In this document: one piece after another, positions 1 through 6,135 of the stretch
Position numbering within the stretch: position 1 is the first letter of the stretch
Layout of the letters: every line of letters starts with the position of its first letter
Virus record (IMG/VR): IMGVR_UViG_3300045454_000111
Location: 1-24,654 of that record
Source of the DNA: a virus
Reading direction: 5' to 3' (one strand)
Length of the DNA stretch: 24,654 nucleotides
Program-made: the position numbers and the translations under genes
The notes under the pieces: generated by a model
Told to the model about the DNA's origin: nothing
Seen by the model: only the letters and a program-made list of their open reading frames with translations
Databases searched by the model: none

Positions 1-231
1 TCAGGATCCGTATCGCTGCTGCGCGGCCTGCTTGGTGACTCCGAAGACGTTGCCGATCTCGGTCCAGCTCATGCCCATGGAGCGGGCGATGGTGACCTGG
101 TGGCGGAGTTCGGTTTCGACGTGGCGGGCGTATTCGGCGTAGCTGGCGAGGATGGTGGCGGGGGTGGCGTCGTTGGGGTCGGTGCGGAGGGTGGCGGCTC
201 CGTCGATGATGGTTTGTGCGGTGCTGGTCAT
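1..231 (-). CDS. Small helix-turn-helix DNA-binding protein, probable autoregulated regulator
   Basis: A 76-residue protein whose last 30 residues form a helix-turn-helix of the kind seen in many small actinobacterial proteins: a helix around ARSMGMSWTEIG, a turn, then a recognition helix around VTKQAAQQRYG. The N-terminal 45 residues are predicted helical and may dimerise. The ATG at 231 has no Shine-Dalgarno sequence before it. A good -35/-10 pair ends 6 nt upstream, so the mRNA is probably leaderless. Inverted TTGACG half-sites cover that promoter, which suggests the protein represses its own gene; this is an inference. It lies beyond the lysis genes, where phage regulatory or attachment regions often sit. 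It could also be a flanking host gene, because the window ends at its stop codon. Confidence 0.75.
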   Translation of the reverse strand: MTSTAQTIIDGAATLRTDPNDATPATILASYAEYARHVETELRHQVTIARSMGMSWTEIGNVFGVTKQAAQQRYGS

Positions 232-232
232 G

Positions 233-280
233 CGTCAAGTATGACTTGACGACTGGGGATGTGTCAATAGTTCCTTGACG
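233..280. promoter_or_regulatory. Operator cluster of four TTGAC half-sites
   Basis: The perfect inverted repeat CGTCAAGT-atg-ACTTGACG occupies 233-251. A second pair, TGTCAA (262-267) and CTTGACG (274-280), faces inward across 6 bp. All four half-sites share the core TTGAC/GTCAA and fall within 48 bp between two divergent genes. The first dyad covers the -10 element of the leftward promoter and one half-site of the second is its -35. This arrangement suggests a repressor binding as two dimers. The natural candidate is the HTH protein encoded directly downstream, but binding is inferred. Confidence 0.6.
238..267 (-). promoter_or_regulatory. Leaderless promoter of the left HTH gene
   Basis: On the minus strand TTGACA (complement of 262-267) is followed by an 18-nt spacer and CATACT (complement of 238-243). 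Six more bases lead directly to the ATG at 231, so transcription would begin at or next to the start codon. This is the usual geometry of leaderless actinobacterial genes. The -35 is a perfect consensus match and the -10 matches at four of six positions. Confidence 0.6.
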
Positions 281-344
281 ATTGCAACTGATCGGCCCGT
301 TCCGTTTCACTTCACGCGGGGAACGGAAGTTGCATGATGAGGGC

Positions 345-500
345 ATGGACCCGCTCGAGCACGCCACCCAGGACTGCCCCCGATGTAACGTGACGATGCG
401 CCCCGAGCGCGACGGCGACGCGTGCCCCGCATGCGGCCACCGCGAGCCCTGGGAGCGTGTCTCGCGGCCGTCCGACCCTCCAGGCATCATCGACCTATAG
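345..500 (+). CDS. Small zinc-ribbon protein
   Basis: A 51-residue plus-strand frame with two CxxC knuckles, CPRC near residue 12 and CPAC near residue 29, separated by a charged linker (RPERDGDA). This spacing is typical of a zinc ribbon. The ATG at 345 is chosen because it immediately precedes the conserved part; the frame is also open upstream to a TTG at 282. The Shine-Dalgarno sequence is weak (GAGG only 2 nt from ATG). It is one of only three plus-strand genes in the window and faces the lysis operon across a hairpin-rich spacer. Function unknown; nucleic-acid or protein binding is possible. Confidence 0.5.
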   Translation: MDPLEHATQDCPRCNVTMRPERDGDACPACGHREPWERVSRPSDPPGIIDL

Positions 501-509
501 ACGCACGAA

Positions 510-572
510 ACCGCCCCCTCCTGGGGAGCCTGCCGCCATCTGGCGTCAAGGACTCACCCGGGAGAGGGCGGT
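510..572. terminator. Inverted repeat between converging genes, possible terminator
   Basis: ACCGCCCCCTCC (510-521) and GGAGAGGGCGGT (561-572) form a 12-bp stem with one mismatch around a 39-nt loop. It lies in the 111-bp gap between the plus-strand zinc-ribbon gene and the end of the minus-strand lysis operon, where a two-way terminator would be expected. The long loop makes it a weak candidate. Confidence 0.35.
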
Positions 573-580
573 GCGCTTCG

Positions 581-601
581 TACTCTCAAGATTTGAGAGT
601 A
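581..601. terminator. AT-rich perfect hairpin at the end of the lysis operon
   Basis: TACTCTCAA-gat-TTGAGAGTA is a perfect 9-bp stem with a 3-nt loop, 10 bp past the stop codon of the last lysis gene. Its position fits a terminator for that operon, but no T-run follows on either strand and the stem is unusually AT-rich for this genome. It could instead be a protein-binding site. Confidence 0.45.
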
Positions 602-611
602 GGTGCGAGCG

Positions 612-845
612 TCAGGCGCTCGGGGTGTTCGGGTTGTCGACCGCGACACCGAAGACGAGGCGGAGGTACGACCAGGCCGCGACGACGGGCGCGGTGATCG
701 CGGTCGCGTCGAACGCATCCGAAGCGAGGTCGACGACGATGACCGTGCCGACAAGGGCACCGACCACGTCCAGGACGGTGCGGGCGATCTTGCGGGCCTT
801 CGGGTTCTCGATGACCACGTTGGGGGTCTGGGTGGGATTGGGCAT
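612..845 (-). CDS. Small two-helix membrane protein, probable holin
   Basis: A 77-residue protein with two hydrophobic segments, about residues 22-42 and 49-68, separated by a short acidic turn (ASDAFDATAI). The N-terminus is polar and the C-terminus short. The start is the ATG at 845, preceded by GAAGGAG at a good distance; the frame is open further upstream but without a ribosome site. Two helices, small size and a place at the end of the lysis cassette fit a class II holin, which makes the membrane pores that release or activate endolysin. Three other small membrane proteins lie in the same cassette, so the holin assignment is not certain. Confidence 0.6.
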   Translation of the reverse strand: MPNPTQTPNVVIENPKARKIARTVLDVVGALVGTVIVVDLASDAFDATAITAPVVAAWSYLRLVFGVAVDNPNTPSA

Positions 846-847
846 GT

Positions 848-1291
848 TCACTCCTTCAGTGGTTGGGTGTCCTCGAGATCTCCGAGCGACATCAGGTGGG
901 ACAGGCCGAGCCGTCGGAGGATCGGCTCGGGCAGGGACGGCATGGGGCCGGGACGGTTGCGGATGTTCCACAGCCACAGCTGCGTCTCCCGGGCACGGAT
1001 CGCGTCGTTCATCTCGTGCGACTCGCGGCTCAGCGTGGCCAGGTCGGTGCGGACCTCATCGAGCTCGCGCTGCAGATCCGCCACAGCGGCCGTGACGCGG
1101 GCCTGCACGATCCCGTCGACGTAGGTCTGGAACGCCTGCTGCCCCTTGAGGAACGCGTCGGTGGCGGACGCCTCGGTCTTCGATTCCTCGGTCTCCGCGT
1201 CCACCTTCTTGCCGCGGAACAGCAGCCAGGCGCCGCCCAGGCCAGCCGCGAGACTGCAGACGGACGCGATGACGGTGCCGAGCCACTCCAT
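848..1291 (-). CDS. Membrane-anchored coiled-coil protein of the lysis cassette
   Basis: A 147-residue protein with one N-terminal membrane helix (about residues 3-25, ending in the positive stop FRGKK). A long charged helical stretch follows (about 30-105) with heptad-like spacing around LQRELDEVRTDLATLSRES, then a proline-rich tail. A single N-terminal anchor with a coiled coil outside or inside the membrane resembles several uncharacterised actinophage lysis-cassette proteins. It could be a holin partner, antiholin or accessory factor, and I cannot tell which. The ATG overlaps the stop of the upstream gene (TGATG), so translation is coupled. Confidence 0.7.
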   Translation of the reverse strand: MEWLGTVIASVCSLAAGLGGAWLLFRGKKVDAETEESKTEASATDAFLKGQQAFQTYVDGIVQARVTAAVADLQRELDEVRTDLATLSRESHEMNDAIRARETQLWLWNIRNRPGPMPSLPEPILRRLGLSHLMSLGDLEDTQPLKE

Positions 1292-1764
1292 CAGCTACCA
1301 CCCGTCGAGGTTGCCCGCCTCCGCTGCCGCTCCCGGCCGAGTCGGGCGAGGTTCCACATCGGCAGGACGATGATCGCGGTGAGGCCGGCGGCGACGAACG
1401 CGCGGCCCCATTCCCCCGACAGCAGCAGCACCCACAGCGCGCCGGCATACCCGCCGAGCACGGCGACCATCGCGATCTTCCCAACGGCCTCGGCGATCCA
1501 CAGGCGCGGGAACGCGATGCCACACAGCGCGACCAGCCCCGCCGCGAGCAAAACCCACGACGCGGCGATCGCCACCGCGGGACTGTAGACGAGGTCGAAC
1601 GACGGCATCCCGTACCGGACCGCGTTGACGCCCATGACGATCACGAGCACGTCGAAGATGGGCAGCACGAACCGCTTCAGCTCGCGCGACGCCTGCCCTT
1701 CCTCCGGGGGGATCGCGTCCGGGTGCCAGATCGATGCGCGCCACAGGCGCCGAGCGAACGTCAC
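1291..1764 (-). CDS. Four-helix membrane protein in the lysis cassette
   Basis: A 157-residue protein with four strongly hydrophobic segments: around residues 33-50, 61-84, 90-115 and 122-136. The basic N-terminus (FARRLWRASIW) and very basic C-terminal tail (RLGRERQRRRA) suggest both ends face the cytoplasm. The start is a GTG at 1764 that forms a GTGA overlap with the gene before it. Proteins of this shape occur next to endolysins in actinophages, usually annotated only as membrane proteins. A holin or antiholin role is possible but unproven. It sits between a one-helix 46-residue peptide and the coiled-coil membrane protein. Confidence 0.7.
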   Translation of the reverse strand: MTFARRLWRASIWHPDAIPPEEGQASRELKRFVLPIFDVLVIVMGVNAVRYGMPSFDLVYSPAVAIAASWVLLAAGLVALCGIAFPRLWIAEAVGKIAMVAVLGGYAGALWVLLLSGEWGRAFVAAGLTAIIVLPMWNLARLGRERQRRRATSTGGS

Positions 1765-1901
1765 GGAGCACCTCCCGAGAGGACATAGAAGAACGCGCCG
1801 AGCAGGTGAACTAGGGCGTTCCCGACCTCGAGCAGCGCGAGTGTGGCGGCCGCGAGGAGAACGAGCCCAGCGACCGCCACGGTGAACCTGACCGACCTCA
1901 C
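1761..1901 (-). CDS. 46-residue single-pass membrane peptide
   Basis: A very small protein consisting almost entirely of hydrophobic helix (about residues 6-42) with a basic start (VRSVRF). The GTG at 1901 overlaps the endolysin stop as GTGA, and its own stop overlaps the next GTG in the same way, so it is bracketed by coupled genes. That tight fit is the main evidence it is real, since its length alone would not be convincing. Peptides like this beside an endolysin may be holins, antiholins or regulators of them. The function is inferred only from hydrophobicity and position. Confidence 0.6.
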   Translation of the reverse strand: MRSVRFTVAVAGLVLLAAATLALLEVGNALVHLLGAFFYVLSGGAP

Positions 1902-2950
1902 GTGATCGGTGCTTCCCACGCCGCCCGCCAGGTCTCCGGGCCGATCAGAGCGTCGACCTGCAGGCTCTTCTCCGACTGGAACTCGCGGGCGATGCCGGCC
2001 GTCTGCGGGCCGTAGAGCCCGTCCGGGTTGATGATCCAGCCGCGGTCCTTCATCCGCTGCTGCCAGCGGCGCAGGTCCTCGCGGTGGGAGAAGTACCCCG
2101 AGACGCTCTCGCGCGGGCCAGACTTCGGGCCGAAGTACCAGCCCGCCGGCAGAGGGTACGCAGGCGCTGGGACGCCCGGGATCGGCTGCTTTGCGCCGGC
2201 CGGGGCCTTCTGCAGTTCGCCCCACGTCTTAGGACCGACGATGCCGTCCTTCTCCAGACCCTTGAGCTGCTGGAACGTGTAGATGCCGGCGATCGTGTTC
2301 GGGCCCATCTGGTTGTCGATGCCGTGCGGGCCGACGCTGACGCCGTGTGCGACCAGCCGGCGCTGCACGTCGGCGACCGACACGCCCACGGTGATGTCGC
2401 CGGGGGCGTAGTAGGCCGGTGCCGCCGGAGCGGACGTGCTGCCCTTGCCGCCGAGGATCTCCTGCGCGCGCTTCACGATCCACCCGAGGTTCATGCCGCC
2501 CGGGCAGGCGGTCGCATAGGAGCCGCCGTGGATGGTGTAGACCTCGCGGTGACCGATGACCGTCCACGTCTTCGGATTGCCGTCGCGGTGCGGCCAGACG
2601 CCGGTGTCACGCGAGGTCACCGCGATCCACTGTGCGATCGACTCGTGCGTCGCCTCGCTGAGGTTCCAGCCGGGCGCTCCGCTGCTGTTCACGCACTCGC
2701 ACGTCAGCGCCCAGGAGTCCCAGTACGCGTCGGCCAGCGACCAGGCGCGACGGTTGTGCGGCACGGCCTGGATCCGCTGCCCGTCCTTGAACGCGCCGTG
2801 CGCCGAGACAGTGCGGCCGCCCGGCATCATCAGGTTCAGCAGGGCGTGGACCGTGCCGGTCATCGCGGCGTGGTGCAGCACCCAGCCGCCGATCGCCCGC
2901 GTACGCGGAGAGTGGTCGGACGTCAGCCGCGTCCCAGTGTAGGCGCCCAT
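1898..2950 (-). CDS. Endolysin: N-acetylmuramoyl-L-alanine amidase with two peptidoglycan-binding domains
   Basis: A 350-residue lysin that should cut the amide bond between muramic acid and the stem peptide at the end of infection. Residues about 15-165 form an amidase_2/PGRP domain with the expected zinc ligands: His26 in WVLHH, His134 in GHRE and Cys149 in ACPGG. Two PG_binding_1-type repeats follow: about 185-247 (VADVQRRL...GIVGPKTW) and about 285-345 (LRRWQQRM...ALIGPETW). They are joined by a proline-rich linker and target the enzyme to the wall. There is no signal peptide, so export depends on a holin. The ATG at 2950 overlaps the stop of the 42-residue gene upstream (TGATG). Length and domain order are usual for actinophage endolysins. 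Confidence 0.93.
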   Translation of the reverse strand: MGAYTGTRLTSDHSPRTRAIGGWVLHHAAMTGTVHALLNLMMPGGRTVSAHGAFKDGQRIQAVPHNRRAWSLADAYWDSWALTCECVNSSGAPGWNLSEATHESIAQWIAVTSRDTGVWPHRDGNPKTWTVIGHREVYTIHGGSYATACPGGMNLGWIVKRAQEILGGKGSTSAPAAPAYYAPGDITVGVSVADVQRRLVAHGVSVGPHGIDNQMGPNTIAGIYTFQQLKGLEKDGIVGPKTWGELQKAPAGAKQPIPGVPAPAYPLPAGWYFGPKSGPRESVSGYFSHREDLRRWQQRMKDRGWIINPDGLYGPQTAGIAREFQSEKSLQVDALIGPETWRAAWEAPIT

Positions 2951-3078
2951 CAGTCGTCACCGCCCTTGTCGCCCTCGGGATGGGCCATCGCGTCGCTGCC
3001 GTCGTACTCGTGATCGGGATCGAGGGCCTTCCGCATCAGCGACAGAACCTCCTGCTCCCGCTCCTCCTGCGTGGACAT
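2950..3078 (-). CDS. Acidic 42-residue protein upstream of the endolysin
   Basis: A short frame beginning MSTQEEREQEVL and ending HPEGDKGGDD. It has a perfect ribosome site (GAGGAGGT, 3 nt before the ATG) and a TGATG overlap with the endolysin start. It is hydrophilic, with an amphipathic N-terminal helix and an acidic tail. No family is recognised. Being the first gene after the tail-operon terminators, it may serve partly as a leader that couples translation into the endolysin. The excellent ribosome site and overlap make it convincing despite its size. Confidence 0.65.
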   Translation of the reverse strand: MSTQEEREQEVLSLMRKALDPDHEYDGSDAMAHPEGDKGGDD

Positions 3079-3096
3079 GGGACCTCCTCGTGAATG

Positions 3097-3125
3097 ACGA
3101 AGCCCCCCGGCGAGCACCGAGGGCT
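3097..3125 (-). terminator. Second, weaker hairpin of a tandem terminator
   Basis: An imperfect hairpin: AGCCC (3101-3105) pairs with GGGCT (3121-3125), with an inner CGG/CCG. Its left flank ACGAAGCCCCCCGG (3097-3110) almost repeats that of the stronger hairpin 36 bp away, so it may be a degraded duplicate. It lies downstream of the tail operon on the minus strand. Confidence 0.4.
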
Positions 3126-3132
3126 GGGAACG

Positions 3133-3163
3133 ACGAAGACCCCCGGCGACGCCAGGGGTCTTC
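3133..3163 (-). terminator. Intrinsic terminator after the tail operon
   Basis: GAAGACCCC (3135-3143) and GGGGTCTTC (3155-3163) form a perfect 9-bp stem, and the loop contains a further GGC-gac-GCC stem. It stands between the last tail gene (stop at 3236) and the lysis cassette (first start at 3078). It would stop or attenuate leftward late transcription before the lysis genes. Confidence 0.7.
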
Positions 3164-3172
3164 AGGTCAGGA

Positions 3173-3188
3173 GGCCGAGATCTCGGCC
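3173..3188. repeat. Perfect 16-bp palindrome
   Basis: GGCCGAGATCTCGGCC is a perfect palindrome with no loop, in the non-coding gap after the last tail gene. Beside it ATCGAA (3197-3202) and TTCGAT (3221-3226) form another dyad. With no loop it is more likely a protein-binding site than a hairpin, although it could add to termination. Confidence 0.5.
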
Positions 3189-3235
3189 AGTGCGTGATCG
3201 AAACGGGTCAATGTACTGCGTTCGATAGTTGGGGG

Positions 3236-3679
3236 TCAGGCGGTCCCGGGAAGCGTCGTGGGCCAGGCATCCTGAGTCGTGTAGCTCCACTCCTGCGTCG
3301 AGGGGACAGTCCCCTCCGTCAGGTCGAGCTGAATTCGACCATCCGCGAGGACGTTCATAATCGGTGTGGTGTTGCTGTTTCCCCAGACCCGGAAGGTCCG
3401 GTCCTGATAGGGGCGGAACCCGACCGGGAGTGCGGCGGCGAGGATGTTCTGCAGTCCGGCGGGGCCAGCGAGACCGTTGAATCGAAGCTGGATGTTCCGT
3501 CCGTTACGTGCGACGTGCAGGGTTCCGGTGATGCCGGAGGCGAGACCGGCACCGCTGAGGTTGCGCCAGCCCGTACCGACCAGGATCTGGTTGAGCGCCT
3601 CCTCCATCTGGTTGATGTTCGGGATGAAGTTCGGGTCGCCTTCAGCATGGTTCGTGGGGCGAGGAAGTGTGACAGCCAT
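3236..3679 (-). CDS. Short receptor-binding-like tail protein
   Basis: A 147-residue protein ending the tail operon. Residues 1-40 (through NQMEEALNQILVGTGW) look like a short helical anchor. The rest is predicted beta-sandwich, with the motif LPVGFRP near residue 85 and DGRI near residue 113. These motifs recur in the distal head domains of siphophage receptor-binding proteins and fibre tips. The start at 3679 has AGGA 5-6 nt upstream. Its place directly after the rhamnosidase-like gene suggests the two act together at the tail tip in host recognition. No close family is recognised, so the role comes from motifs and location. Confidence 0.6.
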   Translation of the reverse strand: MAVTLPRPTNHAEGDPNFIPNINQMEEALNQILVGTGWRNLSGAGLASGITGTLHVARNGRNIQLRFNGLAGPAGLQNILAAALPVGFRPYQDRTFRVWGNSNTTPIMNVLADGRIQLDLTEGTVPSTQEWSYTTQDAWPTTLPGTA

Positions 3680-3693
3680 GATGGTCCTGCTTT

Positions 3694-6135
3694 CTATCTC
3701 GGGAGGGAGTGCGTGCCGGACGCGAGCGGCACGCCCGCGTGTGTGGCGGTGAGTCCGGGTGGGATGGTGATGGTTGTTTCGGTGGCGTTCCAGGACACCG
3801 TGACGGGGCCGCGCGGCGTGCGCACCGTTGCTGCGCAGGACGCGAGCGCAGCCGGATAGTGCGGGTCGATGAGAACCTCATCCGGCCCGAGAACCCGAAT
3901 CCCCGCCAGCACGCCCAGGAACCATGCGACATACGAACTGTGCATGTGATGCGACAGGGTGCGTTGCGCCGCTATGTCGCCATATCCGTTCCAGGTCGTG
4001 GTCGCGCCGAGCGTCGCCCACTGGCCCCATGACGGATGCACGGTGACCTGCGTTACCGCGAACGCCAGATCCACGTACCCCTGCTCGGTGAGCGTCCAGA
4101 GCAACTCCTCCTCGGAGAAGATCCCCAGGTTGAGCCGGTTCGACCTTGCTTCGAGATCAGCAACGAGGCGTGCGGCGACCGCCGCTTCCTTCCCCTCTGG
4201 CACCAGCCCGTGGGCGAGGGCGAGGACGTTCGGCCCCTGCCTGTAGTCGCCCGTGTAGGTGGCCTGCGGTCGGAACGTGTCCACGCCGTCGAACAGCCGA
4301 GCCGTGTATGCCGCCCGAAGCGAAGCCGCCCGTGATCGGTAGGCGGACGACGGCTCACCGAGCGCGTCGCACATGTCCGCGAATGCCTCCGTCTGGAGGA
4401 TCACGAACAGGGTTGCCGAGTAGTCCTTGCCGCCTTCGTTGCCGTTGCCGAGCGGGGACGACCAGTCTCCGAACACCGAATCCCAGACCGTCTTCGTGGA
4501 TGCGCCGAGCGTGTTCTCGATGTGACGCTTCATCGCTGGGAAGTGCTGGCCGATGACCGTGCGGTCGCCGGTGAGCTTCCAGATGCGGTGCGCGATCAGT
4601 AGGAACGCCGACGACCACTCGGGCGCTCGCCCGTACCCGTACCAGCCGGACGAGGGGACGATGAATGGGAGGACTCCCGCGGCGTCCGTCGAGTCCGCCA
4701 TGTCCGTCAGCCACTTCCTCAGCAGAGGATGCGCATCTGATGCAGCCAGGAGAGAACCGGCGGTGACGTTCGTGTCGCCCAGCCACCCGATCTTCTCGTG
4801 CGTCGGGGTGTCGGACACGATGCCGTGCGCGTTGATCCGCTGCGACTGTCGGGCCATCCCCCAGAGCTGGTTCAGCAGCGCGTTCGAGGACGTGAACGAG
4901 GCCATGTCCGGCACGTCCGAGTACACCGGGACCGCGACGACGTTCGACGGCTGCGCCGGGGCCTCGAAGAGCACGTACCGGAAGCCCTTGTACGAGAAGC
5001 GCGGTTCGTACTCCACCGCCGATCCATTGAGGATGACGTGATCGGTCTGCATGACCCCGACGACGGCGGGGTTGTCGACGTTCGGCTCGCCCGTGGACGC
5101 CTTGATCTTCTCCCCGTACACGACCCGCACGTCCGTGCCCGCTGTGCCGGTGAGAGTCGCGGAGACCCATCCGGCCGTCACGATGCCGAAGTCATACAGG
5201 TAGCGGCCACCGGTCAGTTCCGTGACCGACACGGGCTCGATCGGCGCGTGCCGAACAATCGGAGGCTGCCGCATCGCCTGCACCCGCGCGGCCGGCGCGG
5301 GCCAGACGGTCGCGGCCGTCCACCCGGTGGACGTGTCGATGCGCGTGTCGATGATCTCCCCGAGGTAGATCGAATCCGCGGTGATCTGCGAGGCTCGCGT
5401 CTCCCACGAACCATCTGTGACGACCCGTACATCACCCGCGGGGGTTTCGGCCAGCAGCACCATCATCGTCCGCGGCGCGCCGTGCCACGGGGCCGTGTTC
5501 CAGTCCCAGTCGGTGTCCGTGGTCACGCCATAGAACCCGCGGCCGAGGATCGCGCTGAGCGTGTTCGAGCCCGCATTCAGCAGCCCGGTCACGTCGTGCG
5601 CGGCGTACTGCACCCGCTTGTTGTAGACGGTGTAGCCCGGTTCCAGAACGCGCGTGTCCGACACCGGCACGCCGTTCACGGACGCATCAACGTACCCGGC
5701 TCCCGCGACGAACAGGAACGCTCGCGTCGCGGCCGCCGGGAGCGTGAAGGTCCGGCGGACCAGCGGGGCCGCGTCAACATCAGGGCCACCGATCCACTGT
5801 GCGCCCGCCCAGTCGAACTGCGAGAACAGCCCGGTCGTGAAGACGATGGACGCCCAATCGGAGGCGACATTCGCCGCGTCCCACACACGCACCCGCAGGT
5901 GGTAGGTCGTGGCAGACAGCATCGGGAACGTCAGCTCGATGTCCTGCACGGTCGAGGTGACCTTGCCGGTCGCCAGCACGTCCGCGCCAGCCTCTGTGGT
6001 GCCGACCTGAATCTCGTAGGCAGTCTGCGCGTCCCCCGGCGTTGCGGACAGGAGGGTCCATCGGAGCATCGGCGTGGGGTCGTCCATGCCGATGAGGTTC
6101 GCGTTGCCGGGGAACGTCAGAGAATCAACCTGCAC
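3694..6135 (-). CDS. GH78 alpha-L-rhamnosidase-like tail protein, possible depolymerase
   Basis: An 813-residue protein with full GH78 architecture. An N-terminal Ig-like domain spans about 1-102 (LRWTLLS...TAYEIQV). A Bac_rhamnosid_N-type beta domain follows (about 110-245, with GYVDASVNG and LEPGYTVYNKRV). A concanavalin-like domain covers about 300-405 (YDFGIVTAGW, SYKGFRYV), then an (alpha/alpha)6 catalytic barrel (about 410-745) and a C-terminal beta-sandwich. In the barrel, Asp442, Glu447 and Asp454 of DTPTHEKIGWLGD match the D-x4-E-x6-D motif holding the general acid. In the later GATTxWE motif the usual catalytic-base Glu appears as Asn716 (GATTTWNGYG), so it may have altered activity or only bind rhamnose glycans. 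It starts at GTG 6135, overlapping the collagen-like fibre gene by 11 bp with a weak ribosome site. The GH78 fold begins near residue 10, leaving no obvious virion anchor. In this position it probably recognises or trims rhamnose-containing wall polysaccharide. Confidence 0.85.
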   Translation of the reverse strand: MQVDSLTFPGNANLIGMDDPTPMLRWTLLSATPGDAQTAYEIQVGTTEAGADVLATGKVTSTVQDIELTFPMLSATTYHLRVRVWDAANVASDWASIVFTTGLFSQFDWAGAQWIGGPDVDAAPLVRRTFTLPAAATRAFLFVAGAGYVDASVNGVPVSDTRVLEPGYTVYNKRVQYAAHDVTGLLNAGSNTLSAILGRGFYGVTTDTDWDWNTAPWHGAPRTMMVLLAETPAGDVRVVTDGSWETRASQITADSIYLGEIIDTRIDTSTGWTAATVWPAPAARVQAMRQPPIVRHAPIEPVSVTELTGGRYLYDFGIVTAGWVSATLTGTAGTDVRVVYGEKIKASTGEPNVDNPAVVGVMQTDHVILNGSAVEYEPRFSYKGFRYVLFEAPAQPSNVVAVPVYSDVPDMASFTSSNALLNQLWGMARQSQRINAHGIVSDTPTHEKIGWLGDTNVTAGSLLAASDAHPLLRKWLTDMADSTDAAGVLPFIVPSSGWYGYGRAPEWSSAFLLIAHRIWKLTGDRTVIGQHFPAMKRHIENTLGASTKTVWDSVFGDWSSPLGNGNEGGKDYSATLFVILQTEAFADMCDALGEPSSAYRSRAASLRAAYTARLFDGVDTFRPQATYTGDYRQGPNVLALAHGLVPEGKEAAVAARLVADLEARSNRLNLGIFSEEELLWTLTEQGYVDLAFAVTQVTVHPSWGQWATLGATTTWNGYGDIAAQRTLSHHMHSSYVAWFLGVLAGIRVLGPDEVLIDPHYPAALASCAATVRTPRGPVTVSWNATETTITIPPGLTATHAGVPLASGTHSLPR

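Noticed and set aside
3694-6135. GH78-like gene as a host gene next to a prophage
   Set aside because: It lies inside the tail operon, overlaps the collagen-like fibre gene by 11 bp and is followed by another tail-like gene, so it belongs to the phage.
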